From the NCBI GenBank assembly GCA_947179155.2, contig OX359277.1:74501-138500 (forward strand): DNA of 64,000 nucleotides. The letters are read 5' to 3'. The position numbers were made by a program, and so were the translations under genes. Source of the stretch: Hedera helix (Eukaryota; Streptophyta; Magnoliopsida; Apiales; Araliaceae). Below, in pieces: positions 59,470 through 64,000 of the stretch (within the stretch, counting starts at the first letter, position 1; the number at the start of each line of letters is the position of its first letter). The notes below the pieces were generated by a model. That model worked only from the letters and a program-made list of their open reading frames with translations. It had not been told where the DNA came from and searched no databases.

Positions 59470-60150
59470 ACCTTATTTCTCTAATTAATTGCTTTAATGG
59501 ACTCCTGAATCCTATATGCAGCTCTATCATCTGATAATTTTTGGGGTTTTAGGAGTCTTACAAATCCCCCAATTTCCTCATTCAATCCTCCAATGAAACA
59601 ATTCAAAAAATAGTTCTCTTCTAAATTAGGGTTATCAACTTCCATTAATGACCTTAGGAACTCAAATCTTTTATGATAATGCAACATATAAGAAGTTTGC
59701 TAGAGCCTATTAAATTCAGACAATGTATTATCAAAAGAGGTCTCACCATACCTGATTTCAACATCTAATAAGAATTGTTTTCAAGAAATTGTAAGGTGGG
59801 ACTTAAAATATGTTAAAAACCAAATCTCAACCTCTCATTCCAAATTAAGAGCTACATTATTTAACTTTTGATCGTCACTCAAGGATGAAATTGAAAGAAG
59901 TACTTAGTTTTCATCATCCAACTTTTAATATCTACACCATTGAAAATAGGAAATTCAAATTTAGGATTTTTGGAATTTGAATTACCTATTCCCCCATTGT
60001 TATATATGGTGAATGACACGGCTGAAAGAACTAAATGGAATGTCATTAGATTTATGCGAACCAGCCATTCCCTTACCCTTAATAGAGCGTTGAAATTTTT
60101 ACAATATAAGGTCCATTGTAGTCTGCAACTGGACGAATTTGTCACCATAT
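59470..60150 (-). pseudogene. Gypsy gag fragment
   Basis: The minus strand gives FEFPIFNGVDIKSWMMKTKY with FFQFHPSL, then fragments of the WF..Y region, then MLHYHKRFEFLRSLMEV and FLNCFIGGLNEEIGGFVRLL, ending YRIQESIKAIN. The patterns 'FP.F.G.D...W....E.FF' and 'Y..RFE.L......F..GL..EI...V....P' are those of the Retrotrans_gag domain. Frame changes occur between blocks. Confidence 0.8.
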
Positions 60151-60304
60151 TTAGTAATTGAAGTTTGAAGATGATGATGAGAATTCATCAGTTCTTGAAC
60201 CTTTGTGTCAATATTACGCAACCATACTCAACAGGTTCTCTTGAACGAGTACTAGCAGCCATTGGCGCAACAAAAGGCCAACAAAAGAAGGCTCTGATAC
60301 CAAA

Positions 60305-60660
60305 TGTTATGATTATGAATATAATTGGCAAAAAAAGAAAAAAGAACTGGAAAAGGAGATATAATTGAATTAAATGAAAAAAATTGAGAAAGATAGAAAT
60401 AAATGGAAATAATTATATAGATCGAAGAAACAGATTGCAATGGGAGAAAATAAAACAAATTACACATTCTAATGTTTAACCCTCAGCTCTCCGAATTTTG
60501 TTTATATGATAGAATAACTAATTTCTTCCTTTCATGCTCAAACACAACTAACAAGAATTTAAAAAAAAACTCTAACCAACTCTCCTGCCTAAAACTAATT
60601 TCGAACTAATTCATTTAATAGCTGTATTTAATTCAATAAGGCACATGTGTTAATTCTACA
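60305..60660 (-). repeat. LTR of the Gypsy remnant
   Basis: One boundary is set by the primer site; the other is taken at the last CTACA. The unit is 356 bp and A-rich on the plus strand. Confidence 0.6.
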
Positions 60661-60740
60661 TGAAAAACTAGTTTTGCAATGATTTTTTTGGTGATATTTT
60701 TTAATAAATTGGACTCTTTTTGTGAAAATGAAATAATACA

Positions 60741-61350
60741 TGTAAACACCCAATCTCATGTCGAAATGTGTGAGATAATTTGGTATGTATATAAAGACAC
60801 CAACTTACTGTTAATAGTATCTTTAGTTATGATCTTTTGGATGACATTGCAGTAGATTAATTTGACCCAATAACATATTATAGAAATAGTGAATTGGGCT
60901 TTGGTAATTTATGCTTTGATTGAGACTCGAAATTTGACACGGGTTGTTACATATGCTATTAGAGTAAATTCTTAAAAATTCAGGTCGAGCTGGGAACACG
61001 AAGATGATCGGTATTATCCTATGATAGATAGTGGACTGGATGTGGGGATACGAAGGTCACTGGTATATATTATCCTATAATGGTTAGAGAAACAAATACT
61101 TTGAGTTATGTGTACGGCTAGTGTTCGCCTTGATGAGGATGTCACTTATTTAAGTAGGGGTGTTTGTCAAGATACTTTGATATGTACGTAAAGTCCCAAG
61201 TTACGATCCATTGTACCTTTCGTCATGACTTTTTTAGTTAACATGTGGTACACTAAAATGACCCAAAAAATATATAATGCTCCATTTATCCCACAAAATA
61301 ACCCAATTTATAAAATTTATGAATATGATTATATTTTTGTTGTATAGCTT
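60741..61350 (+). mobile_element. Candidate TRIM (terminal-repeat retrotransposon in miniature)
   Basis: A first repeat (60741-60951) starts TGTAAACACCCAATCTCATG and ends GGGTTGTTACA. A diverged direct repeat starts at 61161 (TGTTTGTCAAGATAC) and shares, in order, GTATGTATATAAAG/ATATGTACGTAAAG, TATGATCTTTT/CATGACTTTTT and AATTTGACCCAATAA/AAAATGACCCAAAAA. Right after the first repeat lies TGCTATTAGAGTAA, a decayed primer-binding site. Before the second lies AAGTAGGGG, a plausible polypurine tract. The internal region is about 210 bp and non-coding. The right end is uncertain. Confidence 0.6.
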
Positions 61351-61359
61351 TTAAATAAT

Positions 61360-62480
61360 AAATTGTTAATTTAATAATATGCTATGATAATGGAATTATA
61401 ATGATATAGTCGACGACACGGTGCCATTTTATATTACTACCGGTAAGAAAAAGTGGACTCATTTTGTAGATTATTTTTCCTTTTATCAAATGTAATTCTT
61501 TTTGTGGAAAGCATAGAGTATTAAGAAAAATACTTTTTTCATTTCAAATTATAAGATCGTTATTAACTATTAAAAGTCAAATTGAAAATTTTCAAACTCA
61601 AAGTTAGTAAGATGCATTAAAAATTATGAAATAATAAATGTTATAATTAGTGTTACTTTTGAGATAGTTTACAATATTTAACATTAAATTAACACAAATC
61701 AAATGAATTTAAGCTAATTTTGAGTTTAAAAATATCAAGTTAATTAAAAAATTCAATACTTATCTTATATTTTAGAACATAAGAAGTATAATTTGCTATA
61801 GAGACATAAATAGGGAAAACCAAATATATGACATATCCACTGTCAAACTTTTGCCTATTGAATAAGCCTAAAACAACAGAGTATGGTAATAAAATAGTGC
61901 ATTATTTAAAATAACATTACTAAAAATATAAAATGTCATAAATAAATGAGTGTATTTGTAGTTGCACTTGACAGTATAATTATAGTCTTACAATACATCT
62001 ATTATCGTTCAAAATTTAATTGAATGACCTAATATTTCTACTATTCACAATTTAATTTGGGAAACATACTCGAACCAAACTGCAAACAGAGGCCTGCTAT
62101 GTCAATTGTTAAAAATATTTCTTTTTAATAGCAATCATAGTCAGCAAAAAATTCCCTAAAATTAAACTTCGATAAGAATATCTAACCGTTGGGTGAAGAG
62201 ATACCATAAAATTATAACTATGCTTACAAATGTGTCTCTATATTTGTTATATTGTTATTATTACAGAGAGCAATAAAATATAATTATTTATAAAAATCTC
62301 ATATTATTTCACGCATTTTATAAAATTTATATTTTTGAATTGCACGCAAGTACTAGTGTAATTATTTACCCCAAGGGGCACCGTTTTTTTTTTGTCGATA
62401 AAAATATTTTCGGCGTCGAGGCCAACCCTTGGGCTTAATCGAACCTAATTTCATGTGCATAAATGAATACCCGATCTAAT
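61360..62480. other. Intergenic stretch with a MITE-like repeat
   Basis: The interval about 61530-61800 is related to 7770-8020: TTTCAAATTATAAGATCGTT at the left, and a complementary AACTTGATAT/TTTTAGAACATAAGA-type arm at the right. The rest is AT-rich and non-coding. Confidence 0.45.
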
Positions 62481-62483
62481 TTA

Positions 62484-62908
62484 GGGGCCGTTCGGGAATG
62501 ACTTTTTTTTTTGACTTAAAGTTAACATTTGAGTAGATTTATAAGTTAAAATTTTAGTAGATTTATAAGTAAAAGTGTTCGGGAGTATTTTTACTTATAA
62601 GTCGGAAATTATAAGTAATAGTTGTGGATGTGTTCGGGTAATAATGACTTATAAATTAAGTAAAATGTAAAGATTACTAAAATGTCCTTTAGTAAGAAGA
62701 ACAGAAAAAAAACGAGGGGCAATTTTGTCATTTCATGACAGTTGACCAACTTAAAAAAAATGACTTATAAGTCATTTTTTTAAGTCAGAAATAGTTGCTT
62801 TTTTTTTTTGACTTATAAGTTAGAAAAAAAGTTATTCCCGAACGAGCTTAACGACTTAATGACTTATAAGTTCGTTGACCGACTTATAAGTCGTACACGA
62901 ACAGGCCC
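62484..62908. mobile_element. Tourist/PIF-Harbinger-like MITE, TTA duplication
   Basis: The ends GGGGCCGTTCGGGAATGACTT and, reverse-complemented from the right, GGGCCTGTTCGTGTACGACTT are inverted. TTA lies on both sides (62481-62483 and 62909-62911). The interior repeats GACTTATAAGTC-type palindromes many times, so the single strand could fold extensively. The length is 425 bp. A 3-bp TTA/TAA target and G-rich ends are typical of PIF/Harbinger MITEs. Confidence 0.8.
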
Positions 62909-62911
62909 TTA

Positions 62912-62971
62912 AAGTCCCCTTCCCCCGTACATTTCAACAAAGGAAATCATTGGGTGTCTTGTGGGTGGATT
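62912..62971 (+). promoter_or_regulatory. Short 5' leader between MITE and CLC-e-like start codon
   Basis: Only 60 bases separate the MITE's TTA from ATG 62972. No TATA box is seen in them. The core promoter or transcription start must therefore lie inside the MITE or in sequence upstream of it, unless transcription starts without a TATA box in this leader. Confidence 0.4.
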
Positions 62972-63418
62972 ATGGGGCTAGCGTGTGGCGGCAGACGTGG
63001 TTGGTTCAGTCCCTTCAAGCCTCACCATAATAGCTGTGCGACTTTCTGCAGCAACATATCTTCAAAATTGTCTTCATTCTCCTCCTACTCTTTCCTTCCG
63101 ACTAGCGGGAAGTTCGAATTTCATGGGCCTGGGAGAATGGTTTATTTTCGTTGTTCAAAATCCAGGTTTGGAGCTGCGCGACGCAGTGCTCTCCCTGAAA
63201 GTGAACGGTCCAACGAGCCGGCAGACGACGATGACGCACGGGACGGCAACAATCAGCAACTAAGGTACAAAAATGAATTCGGTAAAGATGACCCCAGCCC
63301 CACTCGAGAAGTGACAACTGTGATCGAAGAAGCTGATCCTGAAGGGAACACGGCTATAATCTCCGCCTGCTTTGTAGGTCTCCTCACAGGCATTGGTGTC
63401 GTGATCTTTAATAATGCG
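62972..63418 (+). CDS. CLC-E: Chloride channel CLC-e-like protein, first exon (partial gene)
   Basis: The exon starts at ATG 62972 and encodes 149 residues, ending in phase 0 before a good donor, GCG|GTACGTATAT, at 63419. Residues 1 to about 75 are Ser/Arg-rich with few acidic residues (MGLACGGRRGWFSPFKPHHN, then SSKLSSFSSYSFLPTS), like a plastid transit peptide. A hydrophilic acidic linker follows. The last residues, TAIISACFVGLLTGIGVVIF, begin the first membrane helix of a voltage-gated CLC protein. Sequence and plastid-type N-terminus fit CLC-e, a thylakoid CLC family member. The rest of the gene lies beyond the window. A GTG at 62954 extends the frame but is not a plausible plant start. 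Confidence 0.82.
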
Positions 63419-64000
63419 GTACGTATATAGTTGAGTCGGATAGCATTAATAATGTTCACCACCTGTTTGATTTGGAAGTCAGCCCGGAATTATATTAATT
63501 ATACCTTTAAAATTAGAGTATGTGGGGGCATTTTTGACTTATAATAATGTTTTAGTTAGGGAAAATCTTACAATAACTTTGATGTGAAACACTTTTCTAG
63601 TGCTATCTTTATTTTGTTGTCATATATAAAGTCAGGAGTTAACTTGATGAACTCTAGTGCGAAAAGAGGAAGTGCTGAGCTCTTGCAGGATAAGCAAGCT
63701 TACAACTCACTTTGGATGGAAAATTAGGAAGTGGGCAGGGAAAGTAATCCTGTTTAATCATGGTGTCATCTAGTTTATCTCAAATTCTTTTAGATGCTTT
63801 CTAGCAAGTGAGGAGGAATCAAATTTTGTTGGGTAGCAGGAGTTACCTAGGCTGGTACACAAAGTTGTGTACATACGCGGCTAAAATGCCTATTTCCGGA
63901 TACTAAAAATTTAACCAGATTTAAAAAACAGTTTAAAATAGAAAATCTCTCAAATTTAAATATCAAAAAGTTTTATTTGCATAAGCTGGTTTGTAAGCTA
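63419..64000 (+). other. First intron of the CLC-e-like gene (incomplete)
   Basis: It starts with GTACGTATAT. No sequence resembling the next CLC exon is seen up to the window edge, so the intron is at least 582 bp. Confidence 0.6.

Larger units (their letters stand above)
59320..60660 (-). mobile_element. Minus-strand Gypsy remnant: LTR, primer site and gag
   Basis: In minus orientation: LTR 60660-60305 (ends TGTAGAATTAA...CATAACA), primer-binding site TGGTATCAGAGCC (60302-60290), then gag. The element is cut at the left, where it meets the Copia remnant. Pol and the second LTR are absent. Confidence 0.72.

Noticed and set aside
62954..62971. Upstream GTG extension of the CLC-e-like frame
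   Set aside because: Plant nuclear genes do not normally start at GTG. ATG 62972 follows in frame and precedes the transit-peptide-like region.

Overview
The window is AT-rich plant nuclear DNA, almost certainly from a eudicot with a repeat-rich genome. The evidence is a P-class pentatricopeptide repeat (PPR) gene, the first exon of a plastid-type CLC gene, FAR1-type and MuDR-type Mutator-like elements, plant mobile domain (PMD) fragments, hAT elements of two lineages, and Copia and Gypsy remnants primed by initiator tRNA-Met. Only two host genes are recognisable: the intact intronless PPR gene on the minus strand (19741-22224) and the 5' end of a CLC-e-like gene on the plus strand (exon 1 at 62972-63418, running off the right edge). 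Nearly all the rest is transposable-element sequence in various states of decay.

Layout. 1-3140: right part of a Mutator-like element (MULE) carrying a broken PMD gene. 3972-5630: hAT-type MITE containing an internally deleted hAT. 5700-6230: local tandem duplication. 6412-7748: TTF/hAT element. 8288-10990 and 16717-19022: two copies of a non-coding segmental duplication, the first holding a later 379-bp insertion. 11654-14310: FAR1-type MULE with about 100-bp terminal inverted repeats, a broken transposase and a second PMD pseudogene facing it. 14320-16030: minus-strand Copia remnant (gag, primer site, one LTR) and a LINE 3' end. 19741-22224: PPR gene.

22863-41693 is one MuDR-type MULE bounded by a perfect 9-bp target-site duplication. 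It is swollen to 18.8 kb by a hAT in its left terminal repeat, a second partial hAT sharing the same flank, a 3.9-kb LTR unit inside that second hAT, and a 4.8-kb LTR unit that splits a transposase codon and itself contains a non-autonomous hAT. 42942-59310 is a degenerate Copia element whose LTR and internal region are interrupted by at least four LTR units, a hAT and a tRNA-derived SINE-like sequence. 59320-60660 is a minus-strand Gypsy gag with one LTR. 60741 to about 61350 is a candidate TRIM. A Tourist-like MITE (62484-62908) lies about 60 bp upstream of the CLC-e start codon.

No operon-like gene cooperation is visible. The interest lies in the insertion stratigraphy, reconstructed here from target-site duplications read by eye. 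I found no convincing unknown protein system. The most unusual items are the nested MULE, the repeated hAT/MULE junction, the MULE that pairs a FAR1-type transposase with a PMD gene, and CG palindromes conserved inside otherwise AT-rich LTRs.
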